NCBI GenBank assembly: GCA_963965975.1
Contig: OZ014415.1
Coordinates: 6,515,001 to 6,579,000 of the forward strand
DNA from: Xestospongia bergquistia
Taxonomy: Eukaryota; Porifera; Demospongiae; Haplosclerida; Petrosiidae
Reading direction: 5' to 3'
Length of the DNA: 64,000 nucleotides
A model generated the notes under the pieces. It ran no database searches and had not been told where the DNA came from. It worked only from the letters and a program-made list of their open reading frames with translations. The translations under genes were made by a program, and so were the position numbers. Numbering within the stretch: position 1 is the first letter of the stretch; the number at the start of each line of letters is the position of its first letter. Positions 10,194 through 22,444 of this stretch are shown piece after piece.

Positions 10194-13100
10194 ATGGCTG
10201 TCTTCTGCTTGCTTGTTGTTTTATATTGTTTTTCTCCTGTAAGCTCATTTCCTGGTGGTGCACCTACAGGTGCTTGTAGCTCTATAACTCCCAATCATCC
10301 TGGATCATCACAGACTCTTCCAGGAGGCTTCTTTCTCTACTCAAGTCTAATTGACAGTGGAGGTAACTATGTTGCCAATCAGGCCTATACTGGTAAGTTT
10401 ATACAAAGAAACAGTTTATCACTTTGTCATTTTATTCTGTCAATAGTCAAACTAGAAGGTTGTCAGTCATTTAAAGGTTTCCTGATTCAAGCCAGACAGT
10501 TTGGATCAACTACACCAATTGGCTCTTTCTCATCTGTTCCATTTGGAACTAGAACACAATCTTGCTCTGGAGTGGCCTCAGCAAGTGTAAGAACTTACAT
10601 GATATATATTCCCCTGTCTTATTCATAACTTTATAGGTAACTCATTCAAACAACAATGATAAAACAAGTGTGATGTTTACTTGGACAGCCCCTTCAACAC
10701 CTGGAATAGTTGAATTTAGGTGAATACATGATATTGATGTTGTTATTTGAGTGTTTTTATATTTCCAGATATGCAGTTGTTGTTCAAAACAGTGAAAATA
10801 TTAGTATTTATTATGCTAATATCAATGCTACTCAATTTAGAGTAAGATATATACTAGCAATGTGTTTAATTTGGTTTTACATAATTATTATACATGGAAT
10901 AGCCAACTGGAGTTTCTTGCACACCTTCTTCTGCCCCTACAATGTCATCAAGTCCTGCAGCAATGACATCTTCTGTCAGTATGTCTTCCTCTGCAATGTC
11001 ATCTTCTAGTGTTCATTCTAATACTATGCCAGAACCTAGTGCCTCCTCTACAATGCCTACCCCAAGCAGTACCTCTCCCATACCAAGTAGTAGTCCTAGT
11101 TGCACTGCCACTGATAAGGTAATGTTAAAGTGATAAATGTATCAATCAATTAAGTAACTGAGGGTGTGTACAAATATAGTAGAGTTTGTTTAATTGTATT
11201 AGTTGTAATGATATCTTTGAATGCTTAGTGTACTATTTGACAGAACAAATAAGGAATGAATGACATCAGTATATAATTACTACAACACCTACTTGCATGT
11301 AACTATACTTTAAAATAGCTATAATATGTATATAATCATTTTATAATTTACTTGTTTTGAACAACAATGCTAGTTGTCATGGAATGATATATTGTGATGT
11401 CTAACTATCTATATATATTACAGACATCATCATCTTCATTTCCTATTGTGTTTCGTACACCAAATAATTGTGAAAGAGAACAATGTACATTCTATTGGGC
11501 TATGGGACCTAATACTGCAAATCCTCAATATTTAGATGTGTATATGGAGGGTACTGCTGATGGATGGATGGCTGTTGGCTTTTCTGATGACCAAATAATG
11601 GTAAACAGTAATTGTTTTATACGTAACATAGTTTTTATAGACATTACAACAATGAAAAGCAACTATCATGAACATATGTGATTAACTGATTTGCAAAAAG
11701 GGATGACTTCTGTCATGTCATGTGATTTATGAAAAAAGTTACTGTTAAAACACCTCAATAAACAGTCTTGTATACATAGATGCAGTTCCATGAATAGTTG
11801 TACATATATATAGCAGCTATATGTATACAAAACTGTTTTTTTGATGTTTTAAAAGTTGTCCCTTTTTGCAAATCTGGTCACATATAGTTTATTTAATGCT
11901 ATTATTTTATAGGCTAATACTGATGTACTTGGTTGTCGTATCAACACTGATAATACAGTGACTGTAGTAGATGGTTGGAACCCAACACCAAATCGTTCCC
12001 CAAATCAACTAGATAACACACAAGAAGGACTGTGTACTTATAATACAGGATATACTAATGGAAGAATATCATGTCTGTAAGTAATGCCTAGTGATATAAT
12101 AATATTCATGAAGCAAGCAGTAGGCATATCTGCATGTGCAAAAGTTGCTAATATTATTCATAATATTGATAAAAGAAAAGTGGGCTGTCATATTTTAATT
12201 GTTATGAGTGTTATGTAAAATGAAATTCATGATACAATGAAACAAGATACAGCTGCTAAAATAATTGTTTCTTTAAAGAAGTACAATTGTTTAAATGCTA
12301 TATAATATACTCTATTAACAGTTTAATGTAATCATGATACAGTCAGTTTATATTAAAATGAAGACTTCTTAAATTAAATGTTTGAAGTTATTGTTAAGTT
12401 ATTTATTTGTTTATTTTGTTATGATACATATAGCAATTGTATTACTAATATATTTAATATCGTTATATTATTTAGATTTAGTAGATCAGTTGGTATATCA
12501 AATAATGGACAAGATCTTAACTTGGACAATTCTCTTTGGATAATTAGAGGATATCGTACTCAACGTAGTAAGTCACAACTGGTTCATAGTATGTTATATA
12601 GTTTGATATTATGTTTGCCTCCATGCTTGTATGATTTTTACAACTAAATTTGTAATTAGTTAATTACAAAGGCATGTCCATATAATTAAAGTATTATTAT
12701 AGCTTACATTAATAATATTTTTCTCTCTATTACTTGTACATTGTCTTGATCAGATTCATATTTGGACATATATCTTCACTCTATTTTTTAAGGTCAATCA
12801 TCTAACAACTTAGAATATCATAGTTCTGGCACTCCACAATTTAGTCAGAAACGATACAATCCATTGAGAGATACCAATAGTGTCACACAACCACCTAGTA
12901 CAAACAAAACTTGTCCAAGTGCTCCTGTAAGTTGAGTTTACTGTTCATAGTACAAATAATAGTGATATGATGTGATATACTATATTATAAACTGTGTATT
13001 ATGTATTTTCAGTCTCCCAATGCTACTTATCCAGTACGTGTGAGAACATCAGGAGGTGACTATTTCTTTGATGCTAGAAGGAATGATGAGAACAGTGACT

Positions 13101-14098
13101 TCATTGACATTCATTTAGAGGGTACTGCTGATGGATGGGTTGCCGTGGGATTTACTACTTCAAAAACAATGGTAAGTATATTGTATTTAATAGGACTACA
13201 GTAAATAACTTCCTGTATCTCTTCTAGTCTGACAGTGATGTATTGGCATGTAAGAGAGACTCTACATCTGATATAGTCTATGCTATTGATACATGGAATC
13301 CTAGTACTAGATATTCAGCTAACATTATTGATAATAATCAGATAGGAATGTGTCAACATGTCACTGAGTACAACAATGGAAGAATTATATGCACGTAAGT
13401 ATGATTTGTAGAAGTTACATTCAAATATTCATAAGCTACATAGTTTCAGTCGATATATTGGTGTTATCAATGAGGGACAAGATCATAACCTTAACACATC
13501 ATTATACCGTATTTACAGTGCTATGAGCTCAGGAAGAGGTATTTCTAGTAATTTATGATATATATCTAAATGGTATATTTCTAATGATTGTCTAGGTTTG
13601 TCATCAGAGGGTCTTCGTAAACATAGTAGTACTCCATTCTTATCAAACGAACAAAGAAATCTTGTAACTGATACTCTTACAGGGAGTGTTGAAGATATTG
13701 AATCGTGGCCTAAAGCAGCTCTTATCAAGACTCATGGTAAAATTTACTTCAAGACCAAACTAATTTATTTTGTACTGTAGGCATCTTTATGATAACTTCC
13801 TGGATATTACTAGCAACATCTGGTGTTTTCTTTGCTGCATGGATGAAGCCAATATTACCTAATGGAGAGTGGTTCCAAGTTCATCGGGCTCTGATGATTG
13901 GGTCATTGTTTGTGGGGGCAGGTGGATTTATTTTCGCCTTTGTAGCTCATGCTAAAAAGTCTGTAATACCTGGCTTGATTGGATTTAATCCTAATGTACG
14001 TTATAACACAACTATTCTCTGACATTTCATGTTTTCAGACATTCAATATGTAACATTGGCCTATATATAAATCTCTCTCTTTTGTATATAATTATATA

Positions 14099-14147
<49 letters not shown>

Positions 14148-15040
14148 GTAAACACAACTCATTTCATCTTTGGGATAATTGTCATGTGTCTTCACATTGC
14201 TAATGTAAGTATACTATTATAACACATTATAATATATATTATGTTTCTCAAATAGCCTTTAATTGCCATCTGCCGTGGCAACCCCAAAGGATCTCGGTAA
14301 GTATTAGTACAATATATAGACTAAAAGTTATTACTCCATTCCTAAGTCGCTGGATATTCAATCTAAGTCATGCTCACATCATTGGATATGGAGCTTTGTT
14401 GTTAGCCTGTAAGTATAAGACCATTCTACTTACTTGACTACTAATACTAGTAGTGGTACTATTATGTCCATTCAACATTCTCTCTTACTACCTGTAGTAA
14501 TCAACATTGCTATTGGAATTTATTTACTGGAACAAAATGCAGGGAATATCAAAATTTTATGGTTCTATATTGTCTTTCTAATTCTTTTGTTCATGTTCCA
14601 AGTAGCAATATTTATAATAAATACTGTCTTTGCCTACCATGCTCCTGAAGGAGGTAAACACAATGAATTTACATAAACTATTTATCTACTTTATATCTTT
14701 TTTGTTTTATATGATAGATCGTCCTGCTTTGGTGCACAGTCTTCTGAAGTACAAATATCTCTTTCAAAATATTTCATCTGACAAAGGAAACGATATACCA
14801 ATGACTAATATTGAAAAACCAATTGATGAAAAGGAGAAAGAAGAGAAACCCCCTAAGAAGAAGCCACTGGATGTAAGTCCTAATATCTCAATAACAATAT
14901 ATGTGCTATTATATTATTATTCCATGTAGAGTGCTCCAGTACTCACTAACTGGATATATACTGTCATCCATCTTACTTCTGTAGCAATAGTGGTTCTAAT
15001 ATTGATTATACTTATTGTTATCAAAGACTATCGTGGCTAG
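10194..15040 (+). CDS. FRRS1-like protein, long form: Reeler, mucin linker, two DOMONs, cytochrome b561
   Basis: Predicted membrane ferric-chelate reductase or transmembrane electron carrier. Exons: 10194-10392, 10447-10586, 10637-10719, 10769-10841, 10903-11118, 11424-11600, 11913-12076, 12476-12567, 12793-12926, 13013-13171, 13228-13394, 13444-13538, 13596-13736, 13781-13995, 14145-14204, 14256-14296, 14347-14408, 14498-14653, 14718-14872, 14930-15040. They sum to 2640 bases (879 codons plus stop), supporting the model. Signal peptide about 1-19; Reeler to 165; Ser/Thr-rich linker 166-237; DOMON 238-381; linker with NKTCPSAP 382-426; DOMON 427-566; b561 core from about 614 with His in QVHRALM, TTHFIFG, CLHIAN and LSHAHIIG; charged loop and last helix to 879. 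DOMONs of this family bind heme or sugar; the Met of SKTM is a candidate heme ligand. Two DOMONs are unusual against the usual one in FRRS1. Confidence 0.85.
14087..14144. repeat. (TA)n microsatellite forming the 3' splice site
   Basis: Long TA repeat that runs straight into ATATAG, the acceptor of the b561 exon at 14145. There is no ordinary pyrimidine tract. The paralogue has the same arrangement at 21137-21207 with another repeat length. Confidence 0.85.
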
Positions 15041-15394
15041 CTCTTTTGACTTGAACTGTACTACATGATCTACTGAAAATATTTAAGTTATATATAATTT
15101 TACAAATGATTATGAATTAATTCACTTTTATTTAGCACTTTTAGTATAATGTTTTCAATATTCATTTTATTTCACCAAACAAAAAATGTATAAGTATGGC
15201 TACACTAGATATCTTAGTTTTATAGCCATTTTATTGTCTATATTTTATAAAGTTTACTTCAAGATCTACAGTATATATTATAAAGAGACTTTGTTAATAG
15301 TTTTATTTATTAGTATACTGTATAATTCATAACATGGGGAGTGTCCTGGTTGTCGGTCAAAAATGAATTAGTCATTATTTCCTTCCCTGAAAAG
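15041..15394. other. Spacer: 3' UTR of the long form and start region of the next copy
   Basis: AT-rich, no exon. The part just before 15395 (GTCCTGGTTGTCGGTCAAAA and following bases) is repeated before the short-form gene at 22445, so it probably carries the promoter and 5' UTR of that gene type. Confidence 0.5.
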
Positions 15395-16316
15395 ATGGCT
15401 GCTACTTGCTCTTATCTAGTCTTTGATTCTTTTCTATTGTTTTTTATGATAAGTACTGCTGTCTCTAATTAACGTGACATGCCCTAGTAGTCCAGTACGT
15501 AAGTATAATACAACTATATAGACCCATTCGGGCTAGCAGAGATCACTTTAAGTTAATTTAACTTACTGTAATAATATAGTCTGGTATTTCTTCTTTTAGT
15601 CTCCCAATGCTACTTATCCAGTACGTGTGAGTACATCAGGAGGTAACTATTTCTTTGCTGCTAGAATGAATGATGAGAACAGTGACTTTATTGATATTCA
15701 TTTGGAAGGTACTGCTGATGGATGGGTTGCCGTGGGATTTACTACTTCAAAAACAATGGTAAGTATAATGTATTTAACAGCACTACAGTAAATAACTTCC
15801 TGTATCTGTTCTAGTCTGACAGTGATGTATTGGCATGTAAGAGAGACTCTACATCTGATATAGTCTATGCTATTGATACATGGAATCCGAGTACTAGATA
15901 TTCAGCTAACATTATTGATAATAATCAGATAGGAATGTGTGAACATGTCACTGAATACAACAATGGAAGAATTACATGCACGTAAGTATGATTTGTAGAA
16001 GTTACATTCAAATATTCATAAGCTACATAGTTTCAGTCGATATATTGGTGTTATCAATGAGGGACAAGATCTTAACCTTAATCAGTCACTATATCATATC
16101 TACAGTGCTATGAGCTCAAGAAGGGGTATATACTTATAGTTTAATAGTACCAATTATTTCTGATTACTAGGTTTATCATTAGAGGGTCTTCTTAAACATA
16201 CTAGTACTCCATCCCTCTCTGATCAACAAAGCAACATAGTAGTTGCTGCTTCTAACATTTGTAAAGGATCAAGTTTAATTGTTAATTCATTTAATTATGT
16301 ATTTATGTTAATGTAA
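15395..16316 (+). pseudogene. Short-form DOMON gene, frameshifted and lacking b561
   Basis: Exons correspond to 15395-15494, 15600-15758, 15815-15981, 16031-16125 and 16171 to about 16316. Exon 1 encodes the same signal peptide as the intact genes at 19860 and 22445 (MAATCSYLVFDSFLL) but has one extra A in TCTCTAATTAACG, making it 100 instead of 99 bases and shifting the frame before the DOMON. The DOMON exons themselves are intact. The last exon follows the family to about 16245 and then leaves it for unrelated sequence with an early stop, so all b561 exons are missing. A downstream start could still give a soluble DOMON protein without a signal peptide, but decay is the simpler reading. Confidence 0.8.
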
Positions 16317-17216
16317 TTTTTTTGGTTTAGTTTATTGTAAGTTCTTTGTTGTGGTACCTTTTGTATTGAGTTTTAAGTGTTAATTAAGTGTTGGTTATTT
16401 ACGATCCAAGTGTGATGATTTCAGTTATATTTCCTTTGGTTTATGACTTGGTTATTTAAGACTTGGTGCCTTGTTTATGACTTGACATATAACTTGGTTT
16501 AAGATTTAGTTTATGGCTTTTATTTTGATCTAAGGTGTCCATATTACATCAGAGCTCTCTGCTTTCTGTAATAAAGTAGAATAATTTTGGTTTGTCAGAA
16601 AGAAACTATGTCTATGAAGTAGTCTGACATTTGTTGACTTAGATTATACAAAGGTTTTATTGACAATTATGCATTAGTAATGTCAACTCAATCCAGTAAG
16701 AGATATCAAAGTCATGGCAAAGGAGGTGCTTGAAGAAAAGTTGAATATGTTATTACATGTCAAACAGGAATAGAAAGAGAAGTTTGCAAACGAGCAAGCC
16801 CATCAAGATAATTTAGTAGACCGACTAAATCTTATAATTAGAAATGACTATTTTATTAGTCATAAATATTATTAAAAGTCATGACACAATAAATGTGTTG
16901 ATAAGTTAGGAGACTCTCTAATCATGTACAATAAACCACAAATAAAAATCTGATAATAATAATAATAAATTACCTGGCTATTTGTCATGCCAGTAAACAA
17001 ATTAGTAGTAGAAGGCAGAATGTGAAAAGAAGAAATCATATGTATTATTTTAAGGTTAATGACATACAAATAATGAGGTGGAACTTCATAACAGTAGATG
17101 GACAAGTATGAATACTTCTTGGCTAGTATTGATATAAAAGGCACAGATACCTCTAGCTGGTGGTTCACTGATGTACATACCAAGTAGACCAGTGAGTTCA
17201 TAACAGATTGACAAGT
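16317..17216. other. Non-coding region, probably old insertion debris
   Basis: No exon recognised. Includes repeated TGACTTGG/ACTTGGTT words (about 16440-16520) and short open stretches without family resemblance. The left copy of a 95-bp direct repeat lies at 17101-17196. Confidence 0.4.
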
Positions 17217-17536
17217 ACAAAGTGATTGGTTGATTTAACCATCATTTGTTATACAGGTTGCAATTGCAATATTTTTTTCTTCAAAAAGTAATCATAATAC
17301 TGTTTTCATTACTAATGCACTACTGCTTATGTAGCAACGTAAACATCAATTTCATAATATATTAGTAATCAAAATAGTGTTGTTTACTTTATTCATATGC
17401 AACCTGTATAACCATATATTAGTTAAATATTTATTTTTACAGTGTACGAATACTTCTTGGCTAGTATTGATATAGAAGATACAGATGACTCTAGCTGGTG
17501 GTTCAATGATGTACATACCAAGTAGACCAGTGAGGT
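17101..17536. repeat. 95-bp direct repeat on both sides of a MITE
   Basis: About 17101-17196 and 17443-17536 are near-identical (from GAATACTTCTTGGCTAGTAT to CAAGTAGACCAGTGAG). The MITE at about 17217-17447 lies between them. The repeats are far longer than a target duplication, so they are a separate tandem duplication into which, or with which, the MITE came. Origin unknown. Confidence 0.75.
17217..17447. mobile_element. Second, diverged copy of the TA-flanked MITE
   Basis: The right end ATTTTTACAGTG followed by TA, and the left GATTGGTTGATTTAACCATC block, match the element at 7356-7598. Interior stretches such as TTGCAATTGCAATA and AGTAATCATAATACTGTTTTC also match, in inverted orientation. 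The left terminus is eroded, so the start coordinate is approximate. Confidence 0.65.
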
Positions 17537-17644
17537 GCAGCTTGTTGGATCACAAGCTATGAATATTGTTAGTATAATATAGGATGTGAATTATGTGAAT
17601 GAATGTAAACCTGCTTATAAATATAGTTTAGTTTGACTTACAAA

Positions 17645-17793
17645 CAAGAGATCCTGTCATTTCTGTAGTACATGCATAGACCATCTTGAGTGTTGTCCAG
17701 TTGGTTAAAAGAAAAGTTCAGTAAGTTCAGTAACAGATTCCAATTATCAATCACAATGACTACATTGTTTAGTACATGACAATCTAAAACGTC
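17645..17793 (-). pseudogene. Second copy of the antisense DOMON exon
   Basis: Minus-strand reading gives DVLDCHVLNNVVIVIDNWN ... NQLDNTQDGLCMYYRNDRIS, the DOMON middle exon also found antisense at 9669-9815. The duplicated block continues to about 17960, including the segment that is Ser/Thr-rich on the plus strand and acidic on the minus strand. It has no flanking DOMON exons on its own strand and is a fragment. Confidence 0.75.
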
Positions 17794-17962
17794 AGTAGGA
17801 CCCTACAATTATTTCATCACCCTCTGCTACTTTGAGTTCATCAGTTACTTCTATAACCTCATCTTCAATAATGACATCTTCTGAAGCAGTGACATCATCA
17901 ACAGCAGTGTTATGATTTCTTCTTCAACCATTCTTTCATCAACAACTGTTGTGGCATCATAG

Positions 17963-19741
17963 GCTTCTTTCTCTACTCAAGTCTAATTGACTGTGGAGGT
18001 AACTATGTTGCCAATCAGGACTATACTGGTAAGTGTATATAAAGAAACAGTTTATCACTTTGTCATTTTATTCTGTCAATAGTCAAACTAGAAGGTGGTC
18101 AGTCATTTAAAGGTTTCCTGATTCAAGCAAGACAGTTTGGATCAAGTACACCAATTGGCTCTTTTTCATCTTTGCCATCTGGAACTAAAACACTATCTTG
18201 CTCTGGAGTGGCCACAGCAAGTGTAAGAATTTACATGATATATATTCTCCTCTTTTATCCATAATTTTATAGGTAACTCATTCAAATAACAATGATAAAA
18301 TGAGTGTGATGTTTACTTGGACAGCTCCTTCAACACCTGGAATAGTTGAATTCAGGTGAATACATGATAATAATGTTGTTATTTGAGCATTATTATATCT
18401 CCAGATATGCAGCTGTTGTTCAAAACAGTCTTGGTACTAGTATTTATTATGCTAATATCAACACTACTCAATTCAGAGTAAGATATATACTAGCAATGTG
18501 TTTATTTTGGTTTTACATAATTATTATACATGGAATAGCCAACTGGAGTTTCTTGCACACCTTCTTCTGTCCCTACAATGTCATCGAGTCCTGTAGCAAT
18601 GACATCTTCTATCAGTATGTCTCCCTCTGCAATGTCACATTCTAGTGTTCATTCTAATACTATCGCAGAACCTAGTGCCTCCTCTACAATGCCTACCCCA
18701 AGCAGTACCTCTCCCATACTACCATTATCTTCATCTAATGCACCAAGTAGTAGTCCTAGTTGCCCTGCCACTGATAAGGTAATGTTAAAATGATAAGTGT
18801 TTCAATCAATTAAGTAACTGAGGGTGTGTACAAATATAGTAGAGTTTGTTTAATTGTATTAGTTATAATGATATCTTTGAATGCTGAGTGTACTATTTGA
18901 CAGAACTAACAAGGAATGAATGACATATCAGTATATACATTATTACAACACCTACTTGCATGTAACTATACTTTTAAATAGCTATAATATGTATATAATC
19001 ATTTTATAATTTACTTGTTTTGAACAACAATGCTAGTTGTCATGGAATGATATATTGTGATGTCTAACTATCTATATATATTACATACAGACATCATCAT
19101 CTTCATTTCCTATTGTGTTTCGTATACCAAATAATTGTGAAAGAGAACAATGTACATTCTATTGGGCTATGGGACCTAATACTGCAAATTCTCAATACTT
19201 AGATGTGTACATGGAGGGTACTACTGATGGATGGATGGCTGCTGGCTTTTCTGACAACAAAATGATGGTAAGCAGTAATTGTTTTATACAAAACATAGTT
19301 TCTATAGACATTACAACAATGAAAAACAACTATCATGAACATATGTAACCTGATTTGCGATAAGGGACGACTTCTGTCATGTGATGTGATTTATGAAAAA
19401 GGGTCACTGTTAAAACACCTCAATAAACAGTTTTGTATACATAGATGCAGTTCCATGAATAGTTGTACATATACATAGCAGCTATATATATACGAAACTG
19501 TTTTTGTGATGTTTTAAAAGTTGTCCCTTTTTGCAAATCTGGTCACATATGGTTTATTTAATACTATTATTTTATAGGCTAATACTGATGTACTTGGTTG
19601 TCATTTCAACACTGACAATACAGTGACTGTAGTAGATGGTTGGAATCCAATACCAAATCGTTCCCCAAATCAACTAGATAACACACAAGAAGGACTGTGT
19701 ACTTATAATACAGGATATACTAATGGAAGAATATCATGTCT
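17963..19741 (+). pseudogene. Headless Reeler-mucin-DOMON gene fragment
   Basis: Exons match the long form: 17963-18028 (Reeler exon 1 without its first two thirds), 18083-18222, 18273-18355, 18405-18477, 18539-18778 (Ser/Thr-rich linker), 19091-19267 and 19578-19741 (DOMON). The start codon, signal peptide and Reeler N-terminus are replaced at 17962 by the duplicated antisense block. After the second DOMON exon the gene ends in its intron, where the first exon of the short-form gene at 19860 follows. Exon reading frames remain open (for example YWAMGPNTANSQYLDVYMEG). ATAG at the join could act as an acceptor, so transcription from an upstream exon is not excluded. I call it a pseudogene because both ends are lost. 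Confidence 0.75.
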
Positions 19742-19760
19742 GTAAGTAATGCCTAGCAAT

Positions 19761-19850
19761 ATAATAATATTCATGAAGCAAGCAGTCCCAAGTGGGCATA
19801 TCAGTATAATAATATTCATGAAGCAAGCAGTCCCAAGTGGGCATATCAGT
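19761..19850 (+). repeat. Perfect 45-bp tandem duplication at a gene-fusion scar
   Basis: 19761-19805 and 19806-19850 are identical (from ATAATAATATTCATGAAGCA to GGGCATATCAGT). It sits exactly between the truncated long-form intron and the first exon of the short-form gene at 19860. Confidence 0.95.
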
Positions 19851-19859
19851 ATAATAATA

Positions 19860-21168
19860 ATGGCTGCTACTTGCTCTTATCTAGTCTTTGATTCTTTTCT
19901 GTTGTTTTTTATGATAAATACTGCTGTCTCTATTAATGTTACATGCCCTAGTAGTCCAGTACGTAAGTATAATACAACTATATTGGCCCATTCGGGCTAG
20001 CAAAGATCACTTTAAGTTAATTTAACTTACTTACTGTAATAATATAGTCTATTCCTTCTTTTAGTCTCCCAATGTTACATATCCAGTACGTGTGAGTACA
20101 TCAGGAGGTAACTATTTATTTGGTGCTAGAAGGAATGATGAGAACAGTGATTTCATTGATATTCATTTGGAGGGTACTGCTGAGGGATGGGTTGCCGTGG
20201 GATTTACTACTTCAAAAACAATGGTAAGTATATTGTATTTAATAGGACTACCGTACAATAACTTCCTGTAACTCTTCTAGTCTGACAGTGATGTATTGGC
20301 ATGTAAGAGAGACTCTATATCTGATATAGTCTATGCCATTGATACATGGAATCCTAGTACTAGATATTCAGCTAACATTATTGATAATAATCAGATAGGA
20401 ATGTGTGAACATGTCACTGAATACAACAATGGAAGAATTACATGCACGTAAGTATGATTTGTAGAAGTTACATTCAAATATTCATAAGCTACATAGTTTC
20501 AGTCGATATATTGGTGTTATCAATGAGGGACAAGATTATAACCTTAACACATCATCATACCGTATTTACAGTGCTATGAGCTCAAGAAGAGGTATTTCTA
20601 GTAATTTATGATATATATCTAAATGGTATATTTCTAATGATTGTCTAGGTTTGTCATCAGAGGGTCTTCGTAAACATAGTAGTACTCCAGTCCTATCAAG
20701 TGAACAAAGAAATCTTGTAACTGATACTCTTACAGGGAGTGTTGAAGATATTGAATCATGGCCTAAAGCAGCTCTTATCAAGACTCATGGTAAAATTTAC
20801 TTCAAGACCAAACTAATTTATTTTGTACTGTAGGCATCTTTATGATAACTTCCTGGATATTACTAGCAACATCTGGTGTTTTCTTTGCTGCATGGATGAA
20901 ACCGATATTACCTAATGGAGAGTGGTTCCAAGTTCATCGAGCTCTTATGATTGGATCATTATTTGTGGGGGCAGGTGGATTTATTTTCGCCTTTGTAGCT
21001 CATGCTAAGAAGTCTGTAATACCTGGCCTGATTGGATTTAATCCTAATGTACGTTATAACACAACTATTCTCTGACATTTCATGTTTTCAGACATTCAAT
21101 ATGTAACATTGGCCTATATATAAATCTCTCTCTCGTATATATAATTATATATTATATATATATATATA

Positions 21169-21210
<42 letters not shown>

Positions 21211-22105
21211 GTAAACACAACTCATTTCATCTTTGGGATAATTGTCATGTGTCTTCACATTGCTAATGTAAGTATACTATTATAACACATTATAATATAT
21301 ATTATGTTTCTCAAATAGCCTTTAATTGCCATCTGCCGTGGCAACCCCAAAGGATCTCGGTAAGTATTAGTACAATATATAGACTAAAAGTTATTACTCC
21401 ATTCCTAAGTCGCTGGATATTCAATCTAAGTCATGCTCACATCATTGGATATGGAGCTTTGTTGTTAGCCTGTAAGTATAAGACCATTCTACTTACTTGA
21501 CTACTAATACTAGTAGTGGTACTATTATGTCCATTCAACATTCTCTCTTACTACCTGTAGTAATCAACATTGCTATTGGAATTTATTTACTGGAACAAAA
21601 TGCAGGGAATATCAAAATTTTATGGTTCTATATTGTCTTTCTAATTCTTTTGTTCATGTTCCAAGTAGCAATATTTATAATAAATACTGTCTTTGCCTAC
21701 CATGCTCCTGAAGGAGGTAAACACAATGAATTTACATAAACTATTTATCTACTTTATATCTATATTTTGTTTTATATGATAGATCGTCCTGCTTTGGTGC
21801 ACAGTCTTCTGAAGTACAAATATCTCTTTCAAAATATTTCATCTGACAAAGGAAACAATATACCAATGACTAATATTGAAAAACCAATTGATGAAAAAGA
21901 GAAAGAAGAGAAACCCTCTAAGAAGAAGCCACTGGATGTAAGTCCTAATATTCCAGTAACAATATATGTGCTATTATATTATTATTCCACGTAGAGTGCT
22001 CCAGTACGCACTAGTTGGATATATACTGTTGTCCATCTTACTTCTGTAGCAATAGTGGTTCTAATATTGATTATACTTATTGCTATCAAAGACTATCGTG
22101 GCTAG
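19860..22105 (+). CDS. FRRS1-like protein, short form: signal peptide, DOMON, cytochrome b561
   Basis: Predicted membrane redox protein. Exons: 19860-19958, 20065-20223, 20281-20447, 20497-20591, 20649-20789, 20834-21048, 21208-21267, 21319-21359, 21410-21471, 21561-21716, 21783-21937, 21995-22105, total 1461 bases (486 codons plus stop). Signal peptide about 1-24, short NVTCPSSP linker, DOMON 34-173, b561 core about 221-398 with His in QVHRALM, TTHFIFG, CLHIAN and LSHAHIIG, charged Lys/Glu loop, last helix to 486. Exon 1 ends at CCA before GTACGT, which keeps phase 0 into SPNVTYPV. From exon 5 on it is almost identical to the long-form gene (13596-15040), so the two exchanged or duplicated that block recently. 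No lesion seen. Confidence 0.85.
21137..21207. repeat. (TA)n microsatellite forming the 3' splice site of the short form
   Basis: TA repeat ending in ATATAG directly before the exon at 21208, as in the paralogue at 14087-14144 but interrupted differently (AATTATATATTATATATA). Confidence 0.85.
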
Positions 22106-22444
22106 CTCTTTTGACTTGAACTGTACTACATGATCTACTGAAAATATTTAAGTTATATTTAATTTTACAAATGATTATGAATTAGTTCACTTTTATTTAG
22201 CACTTTTAGTATAAGTATGGCTACACTAGATATCTTAGTTTTATAGCCATTTTATTGTCTATATTTTATAAAGTTTACTTCAAGATCTACAGTATATATT
22301 ATCGTAAAGAGACTTTGTTAGTAGTTTTATTTATTAGTATACTTCACTTAATTATCATCTGTGTAATTTATAATTACTATAACATGGGGAGTGTCTCGGT
22401 TGTCGGTCAAAAATGAATTAGTCATTATTTCCTCCCCTGAAAAG
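22106..22444. other. Spacer and presumed promoter of the 22445 gene
   Basis: 3' UTR of the preceding gene followed by the block repeated upstream of 15395 (GTTGTCGGTCAAAAATGAAT). No exon. Confidence 0.5.

Noticed and set aside
13513..13728. 71-codon minus-strand frame, repeated at 20566-20781
   Set aside because: Antisense of FRRS1-like exons; conserved only because the sense exons are duplicated.
16872..17201. 109-codon minus-strand frame
   Set aside because: Part of it lies in the 95-bp direct repeat, but no recognisable domain, leader or splice structure was found; kept only as a repeat.
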